DNA of 61,766 nt, taken from positions 1 through 61,766 of the forward strand of contig NZ_JAANMS010000025.1 in the NCBI RefSeq assembly GCF_011250565.1, read 5' to 3'. A model generated the notes under the pieces. That model had not been told where the DNA came from. It saw only the letters and a list, made by a program, of their open reading frames with translations, and made no database searches. This DNA is from Nocardioides sp. IC4_145. Lineage in GTDB: Bacteria > Actinomycetota > Actinomycetes > Propionibacteriales > Nocardioidaceae. The translations under genes and the position numbers were made by a program. Positions 34,929 to 43,928 of this stretch are shown in pieces (within the stretch, counting starts at the first letter, position 1; each line of letters begins with the position of its first letter).

Positions 34929-36803
34929 TCAGGCCCGACCGGTCAGCCGCGGGACGATGACGCGCAGCAGCTCTTCGATCCCTGCGGCCGCCTGCTCGGC
35001 GGCCTCGGACCCGCGGCGGTACGGGTCGGCGACATCGAGCCCCGGGTTGGCCTGGCCGCGCCGGTCCCCGATCGCCTTGATCAACTCGCGGCCGGTGAGC
35101 GTGGGGCCGGCGGCGCGGATCGCCTCGGCGAACTGACCGATCGTAAACACCTTCCGGAACGCCGCCGGTTGGTCGTCGAGGACGAACGTCCGGTGCGTCG
35201 CTTCGGCCGTCAGCACCAGGTCCGCCTCGTCGACCATCCGCGGGCTCACCGCCCGGCTGGCGAAGTCGCCGACCTCGGCTCCTCGGCCGGCGAGCGTGCC
35301 GCTCATGACCTCGTCCATCGGATGGTCGCGGAAGCCGTGGGTGCCGGCGCTGGCGAAGGTCACGCTCGCGTCCGGACCGGCGAGTTTGCGCGCCACGATC
35401 TCCATGAACGGGCTGCGGCAGATGTTGGCGGTGCAGACGAAGAGCACCTTGAGGGGCTGCTCGGCGGGTTTCGAGACAGGCGCTAGCGCGCCTTCCTCAA
35501 CCGGCCGAGCGGCGTCCTCAGCGGGTTTCGAGACAGGCGCTAGCGCGCCTTCCTCAACCAGCCGAGGGCTCAGGTCGAGGTAGCCGGCCTCGCGCAGCGC
35601 CTCGACCACGTCGGCAAGGGCTTCGTCGATGGTGCGACCGGTGGTGTCGACGCGGACGTCGGCGTCCGCGGGCTCGTCGTAGGGCGAAGAGATGCCGGTG
35701 AACTCGGGGATCTCACCGCGTCGAGCCTTCGCGTAGAGCCCCTTGCGGTCGCGGCGCTCGCACTCCTCCAGCGGGGTGGCGACGTGGACGAGGAAGAAGG
35801 CCCCGCCGGCGTCCTCGACCATCGCGCGGACCTGCTGGCGGGTCTCGTCGAACGGCGCGATCGGGCTGCAGACCGCAACTCCGCCGTGGCGCGAGATCTC
35901 GGCGGCGACCCAGCCGATCCGGCGGATGTTGGTCTCGCGGTCGGCCTTGGAGAAGGTGAGGCCGGCGGAGAGGTTCCGTCGCACGACGTCGCCGTCGAGG
36001 CTCGTGACGGTGCGGGCGCCTTGCTCGAGCAGCCGGTCCATCAGCGCGCGGGCCAGCGTCGACTTGCCGCTGCCGGACAGGCCGGTGAAGAAGAGCACCA
36101 AGCCCTGGTCGGCCGGCTCTGGGCGGTCGAAGTCGACGATCGCGGCGATCGACGGCGGGTAGGCGTCGTCGGGTTTCGAGACGGGCGCTAGCGCGCCCTC
36201 CTCAACCAACCGTGAGGCCAATGCGTGGACGCGGTCGCCGGCGGCGTACGTGTGAGCGACCTGGACCCCGAGCTGGTGATCGAGCTCCGCGTCCCCGTGG
36301 GCAGCGAGGGGGACGGCGACGACGGCCGCATCCGGGAGCAGGTCCGCGGCGGCGAGGGAGGCTCGGATGAGACCGACCGGGGAGAGCGCGGGCGTGCCGG
36401 CGCCGACGTACGCGAGCAGGACCACCCGCCCGAGGGCGCGGAGCTCCTCGAGCTGAGCCTCGGTGAGGGCGTCGGTGACGGGCACGAAGATGGAGCCGGC
36501 GTACGCCTCGCGGACCTGCGCGGGGGAGAGGTAGTGACGGCGGAACGGGCCGTACTGCACGTGGGTCAGTGCCTCGATCTCGCCGCCGGGCACGCCCACG
36601 CGGGCGAGCGGCAGCCCCTCCGGGTCGACCAGTTCTACGGCACCCGCCTCAGCGGCCGCGGCGGCCACGTCGTCGGGCAACGTGAGGGTCACCGGGCTGC
36701 CCGGCTCGTCGAACCGGCTCAGCGGAGCCAACGCGCCGGTGACCAGCAGCTCCAGGTCGTCGAGCTCGCGCGGGGTGGGGCAGTACTGCGGCGGGTTCGG
36801 CAC
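34929..36803 (-). CDS. cysC: APS kinase fused to low-molecular-weight protein tyrosine phosphatase
   Basis: 624 residues from GTG 36803 (ribosome site AAGGATGAG). About 1-195: domain resembling the N-terminal part of ATP sulfurylase, without visible nucleotide-binding motifs. About 236-412: APS kinase with Walker A GLSGSGKST (241-249), FSKADRETNIRRI and FTGISSPYDEP; makes PAPS. About 452-624: LMW phosphatase with CTANICRS (Cys 457, Arg 463) and DPY (Asp 593). Linkers at about 198-211, 414-427 and 433-447 are the same peptide (core VEEGALAPVSKP), encoded by dispersed palindromic repeats. The LMW part could dephosphorylate the tyrosine autokinase at 43929. An internal GTG start for the phosphatase alone is possible. 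Confidence 0.85.
   Translation of the reverse strand: MPNPPQYCPTPRELDDLELLVTGALAPLSRFDEPGSPVTLTLPDDVAAAAAEAGAVELVDPEGLPLARVGVPGGEIEALTHVQYGPFRRHYLSPAQVREAYAGSIFVPVTDALTEAQLEELRALGRVVLLAYVGAGTPALSPVGLIRASLAAADLLPDAAVVAVPLAAHGDAELDHQLGVQVAHTYAAGDRVHALASRLVEEGALAPVSKPDDAYPPSIAAIVDFDRPEPADQGLVLFFTGLSGSGKSTLARALMDRLLEQGARTVTSLDGDVVRRNLSAGLTFSKADRETNIRRIGWVAAEISRHGGVAVCSPIAPFDETRQQVRAMVEDAGGAFFLVHVATPLEECERRDRKGLYAKARRGEIPEFTGISSPYDEPADADVRVDTTGRTIDEALADVVEALREAGYLDLSPRLVEEGALAPVSKPAEDAARPVEEGALAPVSKPAEQPLKVLFVCTANICRSPFMEIVARKLAGPDASVTFASAGTHGFRDHPMDEVMSGTLAGRGAEVGDFASRAVSPRMVDEADLVLTAEATHRTFVLDDQPAAFRKVFTIGQFAEAIRAAGPTLTGRELIKAIGDRRGQANPGLDVADPYRRGSEAAEQAAAGIEELLRVIVPRLTGRA
35464..35566. repeat. 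two in-frame dispersed repeats joining kinase and phosphatase domains
   Basis: GCGGGTTTCGAGACAGGCGC...GCGCGCCTTCCTCAACCGGCC (35464-35505) and a near-identical copy at 35522-35565, inside the coding frame. Each preserves the frame and encodes VEEGALAPVSKPAE on the minus strand. Confidence 0.9.
36170..36212. repeat. in-frame dispersed repeat before the APS kinase domain
   Basis: CGGGTTTCGAGACGGGCGC...GCGCGCCCTCCTCAACCAACC, encoding RLVEEGALAPVSKPDD in the same gene, located just before the kinase domain. Confidence 0.9.
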
Positions 36804-36842
36804 CCGCTCATCCTTGCAAACCGTCGTGGTTGGGTTGGCCGT

Positions 36843-37814
36843 ATGGCTGCTCCTGATGCTCCCGGTCCTGTCGTCGCTGGACCCGTCGTCGTGGCAGAGG
36901 TGGTCCGCTCCGGCTTCGTCGAGGGCCGCCACCACGGCTCGGTCGTCGCGCTCGGCGCCGACGGCACGGTGGAGTGGTCGATCGGCGACGTGACGTCGCC
37001 CGTGCTGCCGCGGTCGTGCAACAAGCCGGTCCAGGCGCTGGCGATGGTGCGGCACGGTCTGGACCTTCCGCCGGACCTCCTGGCGCTCGGCTGCGGGTCG
37101 CACTCGGGTGAGCAGCTGCACGTGGACGGCGTACGCCGGATCCTTGCCACCGTCGACCTCGACGAGTCGGCGCTGCAGACGCCCGAGGACTACCCGCTCC
37201 ACGAGGAGGTGCGCCTCGCGCACGTCCGGGCGGGTGGCCAACGGACGCGCATCCACATGAACTGCTCGGGCAAGCACGCCGCGATGCTCGCCACCTGCGT
37301 CGTCAACGGCTGGGACACCGCCACGTATCTCGACCCGCACCACCCGCTGCAGGTGGCGATCACCGAGACGTTCGTCGAGCTGACGGGCGAGCCGGTCGCT
37401 GTCGCGGCCACCGACGGCTGCGGCGCGCCCCTGTTGTCGACGTCGCTGACCGGTCTCGCGCAGGGGTTCCGGACGCTCGCCGTGGCGACCGACGGCCCGG
37501 AAAGGCGGGTCGCCGACGCGATCCGGCAGCACCCCGAGATGGTCTCCGGCACGACCCGCGACGAGCGGGACGTGCTTGCCGCCGTCCCGGGCGCGATCGG
37601 GAAGATGGGTGCCGAGGCGTGCCATGCGCTCGCGCTGCCCGACGGGCGGGCCTTCGCGCTCAAGATCGACGACGGCGCCGACCGGGCTCGCCGGGTGGTG
37701 CTGGCAGCCGCCCTCGAACGGGCCGGGGTCGCGGACGGCGCCGTGCGCCGGACCGGCCTGGTCGAGCTGCACGGCGGTGGGCGGGTCGTGGGAACTGTCC
37801 GGGCAGCGGTCTGA
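36843..37814 (+). CDS. asparaginase (RhizobiumEtli/actinobacterial type II, serine beta-lactamase-unrelated)
   Basis: 323 residues of the asparaginase-II-like (thermolabile, Rhizobium etli type) family: VVAEVVRSGFVEGRHHGSVVAL, then SCNKPVQALAMV (SxxK-like pair), CGSHSGEQLH, MNCSGKHAAMLATC, TDGCGAPLLSTSL and KIDDGADRARRVVLAAAL. It hydrolyses asparagine to aspartate. ATG at 36843 is 39 bp from the divergent cysC fusion start, so the promoters overlap. No obvious link to polysaccharide synthesis. Confidence 0.85.
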   Translation: MAAPDAPGPVVAGPVVVAEVVRSGFVEGRHHGSVVALGADGTVEWSIGDVTSPVLPRSCNKPVQALAMVRHGLDLPPDLLALGCGSHSGEQLHVDGVRRILATVDLDESALQTPEDYPLHEEVRLAHVRAGGQRTRIHMNCSGKHAAMLATCVVNGWDTATYLDPHHPLQVAITETFVELTGEPVAVAATDGCGAPLLSTSLTGLAQGFRTLAVATDGPERRVADAIRQHPEMVSGTTRDERDVLAAVPGAIGKMGAEACHALALPDGRAFALKIDDGADRARRVVLAAALERAGVADGAVRRTGLVELHGGGRVVGTVRAAV

Positions 37815-37869
37815 GACGTGCAAGCCGGCGGCAAGCGGCGTACCTGCTCCCGATTGTGCGACCACTCAC

Positions 37870-37909
37870 GCTGCTAGCACTTGCAAGCGCTAGCAGGAGC
37901 AAGCACTAT
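37870..37909 (+). promoter_or_regulatory. promoter and possible operator of the XRE gene
   Basis: TTGCAA (37881-37886), 17-bp spacer, CACTAT (37904-37909). The start ATG at 37916 is only 6 bases later, so the mRNA would be leaderless. A direct repeat overlaps the promoter: GCTAGCACTTGCAAGC then GCTAGCAGGAGCAAGC (about 37873-37903), a candidate operator for the encoded regulator. Confidence 0.6.
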
Positions 37910-37915
37910 GGGGAC

Positions 37916-38314
37916 ATGGCCAAGGGGAAGGTGGGGACCGCAGTCGGGTCCCTTGGGGACTACTTGCGGGAGCAGCGCACCGCCGCGTCGCTCTCGCTCC
38001 GCCAGCTCGCCGAGCAGGCGGGTGTCTCCAACCCCTACCTGAGCCAGATCGAGCGGGGGCTCCGCAAGCCCTCGGCAGAGGTGCTCCAGCAGATCGCCAA
38101 GGCGTTGCGCATCTCCGCTGAGCAGCTCTACGTCCGCGCCGGCATCGTCAGCCCGGAGGACGGGATCGGGAGCTCCGTCGAGCTCGCGGTCCTGAACGAC
38201 GCGCGGCTGACCGAGCGGCAGAAGCAGTCCCTACTCGACATCCACGCCTCGTTCCTGGCCCTCAACGCCGGTCAGCCCCAGGACGATCCAGCGTTGCCCG
38301 ACACCCAGGACTGA
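37916..38314 (+). CDS. XRE-family HTH regulator
   Basis: 132 residues. HTH at about 16-70: YLREQRTAASLSLRQLAEQA, SNPYLSQIERGLRKPSAEVL, ALRISAEQLYVRAGI. C-terminal helical part follows (LTERQKQSLLDIHASFLALN). It is a short cytoplasmic repressor type. Leaderless start at 37916 inferred from the -10 position. The HbhA-like gene starts 23 bp downstream with GGAGAG, so they form an operon, and autoregulation through the direct repeat upstream is likely. Confidence 0.85.
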   Translation: MAKGKVGTAVGSLGDYLREQRTAASLSLRQLAEQAGVSNPYLSQIERGLRKPSAEVLQQIAKALRISAEQLYVRAGIVSPEDGIGSSVELAVLNDARLTERQKQSLLDIHASFLALNAGQPQDDPALPDTQD

Positions 38315-38337
38315 CCACCACCGAAGGAGAGAACGAC

Positions 38338-39036
38338 ATGGCGAAGACCACGTTCGACATCAAGACCCTGGCCGACAAGACGTTGGCCGACATCGAGATC
38401 CCCGCGGCCGCGAAGCGCCCGCTGTACGCCGGCGTCGGCGCCACCGACCTCGTCGTGGGCTACGTCCGCGACTACGCCGCGGACGTGCAGAAGCGGTTCG
38501 CCGCGACCCAGGAGACCGTGCAGAAGTCGGTCGCCGACCTCGACCTCGAGCCCAAGGCGCTGCGCGACCAGGCGCTCGTCGCCGTCAACGCCCGCTTCGA
38601 GGCGCTCTCGAAGGACGCCAAGGGCCGCCGCGCCGCCGTCGAGGCCCGCGTCGCCGAGCTCCAGGACGAGGCCCGCGCGCTGCCGACCCGCCTGCAGAAG
38701 ACCGTCGACGAGAACGTCGTTATCGTCTCCGACACCTACGCCGACCTCGCCAAGCGCGGCGAGCAGCTGCTCGCCCGGATCCGCCGCCAGGAGGAGACGC
38801 AGGCAACCGCCGCCGCGGCCAAGACCACCGTCAGCAAGGCCAAGACCACGCAGACGCAGACCGCCAAGGCGACCAAGTCGACCGCGCGCAAGACCACGAA
38901 CACCGCCAAGCGGACCGTGAAGAAGACGACGGCCGCCCCCAAGAGCAGCGCCAAGGGCACCGCCACCGCCGCGAAGAAGACCGCCACCTCGGCGTCGAAG
39001 GCGACCGCCGCTGCCGCCAAGAAGGTCGGCGACTGA
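38338..39036 (+). CDS. HbhA-like protein with Lys/Ala-rich tail
   Basis: 232 residues. The first about 145 form a helical coiled region (AKRPLYAGVGATDLVVGYVRDYAADVQKRF, ADLAKRGEQLLARIRRQEE), like mycobacterial heparin-binding hemagglutinin. From about 150 the tail is Lys/Thr/Ala repeats (AAAKTTVSKAKTTQTQTAK, RTVKKTTAAPKSS) resembling histone H1; in HbhA this part binds heparan sulfate and may bind DNA. No signal peptide. Regulation is probably by the XRE protein upstream. A strong terminator follows. Confidence 0.82.
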   Translation: MAKTTFDIKTLADKTLADIEIPAAAKRPLYAGVGATDLVVGYVRDYAADVQKRFAATQETVQKSVADLDLEPKALRDQALVAVNARFEALSKDAKGRRAAVEARVAELQDEARALPTRLQKTVDENVVIVSDTYADLAKRGEQLLARIRRQEETQATAAAAKTTVSKAKTTQTQTAKATKSTARKTTNTAKRTVKKTTAAPKSSAKGTATAAKKTATSASKATAAAAKKVGD

Positions 39037-39072
39037 AGAACTGACGAGCAGCTGAGCCTGTTCTGAGCACGG

Positions 39073-39100
39073 AGGCCCCGGACCGGATGGTCCGGGGCCT
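39073..39100 (+). terminator. intrinsic terminator after HbhA-like gene
   Basis: AGGCCCCGGACC-GGAT-GGTCCGGGGCCT, a perfect 12-bp stem with a 4-nt loop, 36 bp after the stop; short T-containing run follows (TCGTCG). High-GC style terminator. Confidence 0.85.
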
Positions 39101-39107
39101 TCGTCGT

Positions 39108-39238
39108 GTCTGCTGGTCGAGCAGGCGAGCGCCAGGGAGCCCTCGTCGAGGCCCGGTGGCTGCGATTGTGGCCCTGCGCTGGTGCGGGGGTTTCGACACG
39201 CTCAGGCCGTCAGACGGCCTTTGCTGCTCAACCAGCGG
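39108..39238. repeat. dispersed repeat, degenerate A-type plus B-type copy
   Basis: CTGCTGGTCGAGCAGGCGAGCGC... (degenerate, from 39110) and a good B-type copy GGGGGTTTCGACACGCTCAGGCCGTCAGACGGCC...GCTCAACCAGCGG (39186-39238). Confidence 0.82.
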
Positions 39239-39264
39239 TGGCGCGGGTGCGAGAGGGTGGGATT

Positions 39265-39699
39265 GTGCGAGCCGTCGTCCAGCGCGTCCTGTCTGCGAGC
39301 GTCACCGTCGACGACGAGACCGTCGGGGCGATTGAGGGCCCCGGGCTGCTGGTCTATCTCGGGGTCACGCACGGCGACGGGCAGGCTGAGGTGGCCTGGA
39401 TCGCTCGCAAGATCTGGGACGTGCGGTTGCTGCGCGAGGAGCGGTCGGCTAGCGACGTCGGCGCGCCGGTGCTCGTGGTCAGCCAGTTCACCTTGTACGG
39501 CGACGCGCGAAAGGGCCGGCGCCCCACGTGGCAGGCCGCGGCGCCCGGCCCGGTCAGCGAGCCGGCGTACGACGCCGTGTGTGCGGAGCTCGAGCGCCTC
39601 GGTGCTCGCTTGGAGCGGGGGCGGTTCGGCGCGGACATGCGGGTCGAGTCGGTGAACGACGGACCGATCACGTTGATCCTGGACACCGCTGAGCGGTGA
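39265..39699 (+). CDS. dtd: D-aminoacyl-tRNA deacylase
   Basis: 144 residues. Starts [18 protein letters not shown]; has [17 protein letters not shown] and GPVSEPAYD, and ends with the [11 protein letters not shown] motif that holds the Gly-cisPro-type catalytic surface of the neighbouring subunit. Removes D-amino acids (and glycine from tRNA-Ala) as a proofreading step. GTG at 39265 with GAGAGGGTGG upstream. Confidence 0.93.
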   Translation: MRAVVQRVLSASVTVDDETVGAIEGPGLLVYLGVTHGDGQAEVAWIARKIWDVRLLREERSASDVGAPVLVVSQFTLYGDARKGRRPTWQAAAPGPVSEPAYDAVCAELERLGARLERGRFGADMRVESVNDGPITLILDTAER

Positions 39700-39710
39700 T
39701 CGGGGCGGCG

Positions 39711-39753
39711 GCGGGTTTCGAGGCGGTTGCTAGCGCAACCTCCTCAGCCAGCC
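39711..39753. repeat. dispersed palindromic repeat
   Basis: GCGGGTTTCGAGGCGGTTGCTAGCGCAACCTCC...CAGCCAGCC, an A-type copy between dtd and the DUF2516 gene. Confidence 0.85.
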
Positions 39754-39782
39754 GTAGTAAGCCGGCCGGATAGGCTGGTGCG

Positions 39783-40064
39783 GTGATGGACATCTTCGCC
39801 GTGCAGAGCTACGTGATGCTGCTCGTGATGTTCGTGCTGCTCGCGGTGAAGATATTCGCGTTCGTCAACAGCCTGCTGCACAGCGCCGAGGAGTACGAGG
39901 CGGCCGGGAAGCTGACCAAGACGGCGTGGTGCCTGATCCTCGGCATCGGGCTCGTCGTGCAGCTGCTGCCGGTCGGCCTGCTGCTGAACCTCGCGTTCAC
40001 GATCGCGGCCTTCGTCTACCTGGCCGACGTGCGCCCGGCGCTGCTCGGGCTACGCCGCCGCTGA
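39783..40064 (+). CDS. DUF2516 small membrane protein
   Basis: 93 residues (92 if ATG 39786 is used instead of GTG 39783). Three membrane segments (VQSYVMLLVMFVLLAVKIFAFV; TKTAWCLILGIGLVVQLLPVG; LLNLAFTIAAFVYLADV) and a short basic C-terminus ending RPALLGLRRR. Fits the DUF2516 family common in actinobacteria; function unknown. Confidence 0.8.
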   Translation: MMDIFAVQSYVMLLVMFVLLAVKIFAFVNSLLHSAEEYEAAGKLTKTAWCLILGIGLVVQLLPVGLLLNLAFTIAAFVYLADVRPALLGLRRR

Positions 40065-40187
40065 CCGAACGGGCAGATCCCTGATCCAGCCGGGCTGGAC
40101 CACCGCCGTTCCTTGAGCGTTGCTTGATGTGGCCTCGCTAACGTCCCGCTTCGCTGACGGAGGAGTCGGCGGGAGTGGGGGACTTCG

Positions 40188-40541
40188 ATGATCGGCGAGT
40201 GCGACACCCGACCCTGGGGGACCTGGCAGGTCCTCGACGAGGGCGACGGGTTCAAGGTCAAGCGCATCACGGTCCGGCCACAATCGCGGCTGTCCTACCA
40301 GACCCACGAGCACCGCGCCGAGCACTGGGCCGTCGTCTCCGGCAAGGCCACCTGCGTGGTCGACGGGCGGGTCGTGCTGGCCGGACCAGGCGACTCCGTG
40401 GACGTCGCCATCGGCCAGCCGCACCGGATCACCAACCTCGAGGACGAGGACCTGGTGCTCATCGAGGTCCAGCTGGGCCCCTACACCGGGGAGGACGACA
40501 TCTGCCGGCTCGAGGACGACTACGGGCGGCTGTCCGCCTGA
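40188..40541 (+). CDS. cupin domain protein (type II mannose-6-P isomerase-like)
   Basis: 117 residues corresponding to the C-terminal cupin of bifunctional ManC/AlgA proteins: RPWGTWQVLDEGDGFKVKRI, SYQTHEHRAEHWAVVSGKA, GDSVDVAIGQPHRITN. Metal-binding His/Glu of cupin motif 1 (HEHRAEHW) and motif 2 are seen. It may be a stand-alone phosphomannose isomerase or a sugar-binding cupin. Lies beside the rhamnose genes; its end overlaps antisense the RmlC-RmlD gene end by 22 bp. Confidence 0.82.
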   Translation: MIGECDTRPWGTWQVLDEGDGFKVKRITVRPQSRLSYQTHEHRAEHWAVVSGKATCVVDGRVVLAGPGDSVDVAIGQPHRITNLEDEDLVLIEVQLGPYTGEDDICRLEDDYGRLSA

Positions 40542-41944
40542 GCCGTCCCTCCGCGGACGTACCGCTCGAGCGCGGCCATCGCGTCCTCGGGCTCGAACCC
40601 GGTCGCCCGGAGCTTCGCCAGGTCGAGGACGCTGTCGAGCGGCCGTGGCGCGAGCTGTTTGCCGTGCGAGTACGCCGCCGTGCTGGTCGACGTCACGTCC
40701 GACTCCTCGCGTCCGGCGAGGCGGAAGACGGCTCGCGCCACGTCGTACCAGCTGGTCGGCGCGCCACCGTTGGTGACGTTGTAGGTGCCGTACGGCGCCT
40801 GGCCGTCGAGCAGGTGGCGCGTGGCGTGGACCAGCTCGTCGGTGAACGTCAGCCGGCCGACCTGGTCGTCGACGACGGCGGGCGAGACGCCGTCGGCAGC
40901 GAGCCGCTGCATCGTGCGGACGAAGTTCGCGCCGTCGCCGACCACCCACGACGTGCGCAGCAAGTAGTGCCGCGGCGCGGTCCCGATGGCCACGTCTCCG
41001 GCCGCCTTGGACTGGCCGTAGACGCCCAGCGGTGACAGCGGCTCGTCCTCTTCGTGGCCGTCCGGGCCGACCGCCGTGCCGTCGAAGACGTAGTCGGTCG
41101 AGTAGTGGACCAGCGTGCAGCCGTGCTCGATCGACAGACGAGCGAGCGTGGCCGGCAGTGCCGCGTTGACCGCCCACGCGGCACGACGGCCCTCGGGCGT
41201 CTCCGCGGCGTCGACGCCCGTGTACGCCGCGGCGTTGAGCACGACGTCGGTGTCCCGCCACGGCAGTCCGGCCACGGCCTCGGAATCGGTCAGGTCGACC
41301 TCCTCGCGGCTGACCCGCCAGGCGCCCGGGAACGCAGCGACAAGCGCCCGTCCGACCTGACCGTCCGCGCCGAGGATCATCGGGCGGCGTACCGGCATCG
41401 GGTCGACGTCCGACAACCACGGGTTGGCTCGGTCCTTCTCCGACATCACGGACTCCGCCGGGGGGATCGGCCACGGGATGGCGAGCGCCGGGTCGGCTGC
41501 GTCCACGGCGACGTACGTCGCGTCCGGGCTCCAATGGTCGTTGACGAGGTAGGAGTAGGCCGTGCCGTCCTCGAGCGTCTGGTACGCGTTGCCCACACCG
41601 CGCGGGACGAGCACCGCGATCGACGGGTCGGCCTCGACGGTCACGACCTGTCCGAACGTCTCGCCCGCGCGGAGGTCGACGTACGCGCCGAACACGCGAC
41701 CAGTGACGACCGAGATGAGCTTGTCCCACGGCTCGGCGTGGATGCCGCGCAGAGTCCCGCGCCGGTGGTTGTAGGCAACGTTGTGCTGCACCGGCCCGAG
41801 GTCGGGGAGGCCGAGGTCGGCGAGCTTGGCGCGCTGCCAGTTCTCCTTGAACCAGCCGCGGGCGTCCTCGTGGACGTCGAGGCGGACGAGGAGCAGGCCG
41901 GGGATCGGGGTCTCGACAAGCTCAACCAACGGGGGACACCTCAA
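40520..41944 (-). CDS. rmlCD: dTDP-4-dehydrorhamnose 3,5-epimerase / reductase fusion
   Basis: 474 residues. About 1-190: RmlC (IPGLLLVRLDVHEDARGWFKENW, GTLRGIHAEPWDKLISVVTG, PRGVGNAYQTLEDG). About 195-474: RmlD reductase (MILGADGQVGRALVAAF, TGVDAAE, STDYVFDG, YGQSK). Performs the last two steps to dTDP-L-rhamnose. Such fusions occur in actinobacteria. Start is unclear: TTG at 41944, or TTG at 41929 with GAGG upstream; both fall at the edge of a dispersed repeat that encodes LVELVETP. Follows rmlB by 15 bp. Confidence 0.88.
   Translation of the reverse strand: MRCPPLVELVETPIPGLLLVRLDVHEDARGWFKENWQRAKLADLGLPDLGPVQHNVAYNHRRGTLRGIHAEPWDKLISVVTGRVFGAYVDLRAGETFGQVVTVEADPSIAVLVPRGVGNAYQTLEDGTAYSYLVNDHWSPDATYVAVDAADPALAIPWPIPPAESVMSEKDRANPWLSDVDPMPVRRPMILGADGQVGRALVAAFPGAWRVSREEVDLTDSEAVAGLPWRDTDVVLNAAAYTGVDAAETPEGRRAAWAVNAALPATLARLSIEHGCTLVHYSTDYVFDGTAVGPDGHEEDEPLSPLGVYGQSKAAGDVAIGTAPRHYLLRTSWVVGDGANFVRTMQRLAADGVSPAVVDDQVGRLTFTDELVHATRHLLDGQAPYGTYNVTNGGAPTSWYDVARAVFRLAGREESDVTSTSTAAYSHGKQLAPRPLDSVLDLAKLRATGFEPEDAMAALERYVRGGTAQADSRP
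41907..41933. repeat. short dispersed repeat at the rmlCD start
   Basis: GGGGTCTCGACAAGCTCAACCAACGG, minimal copy overlapping the first codons of rmlCD. Confidence 0.78.
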
Positions 41945-41959
41945 GCATTGGAGGACACC

Positions 41960-43857
<1,898 letters not shown>

Positions 43858-43928
43858 CCGGCGACTGAACGTCGTGAGGCGCGTCCCCTTAGGATGCCCT
43901 GACGCTGCACCCGAACCAGGAGGACCAC

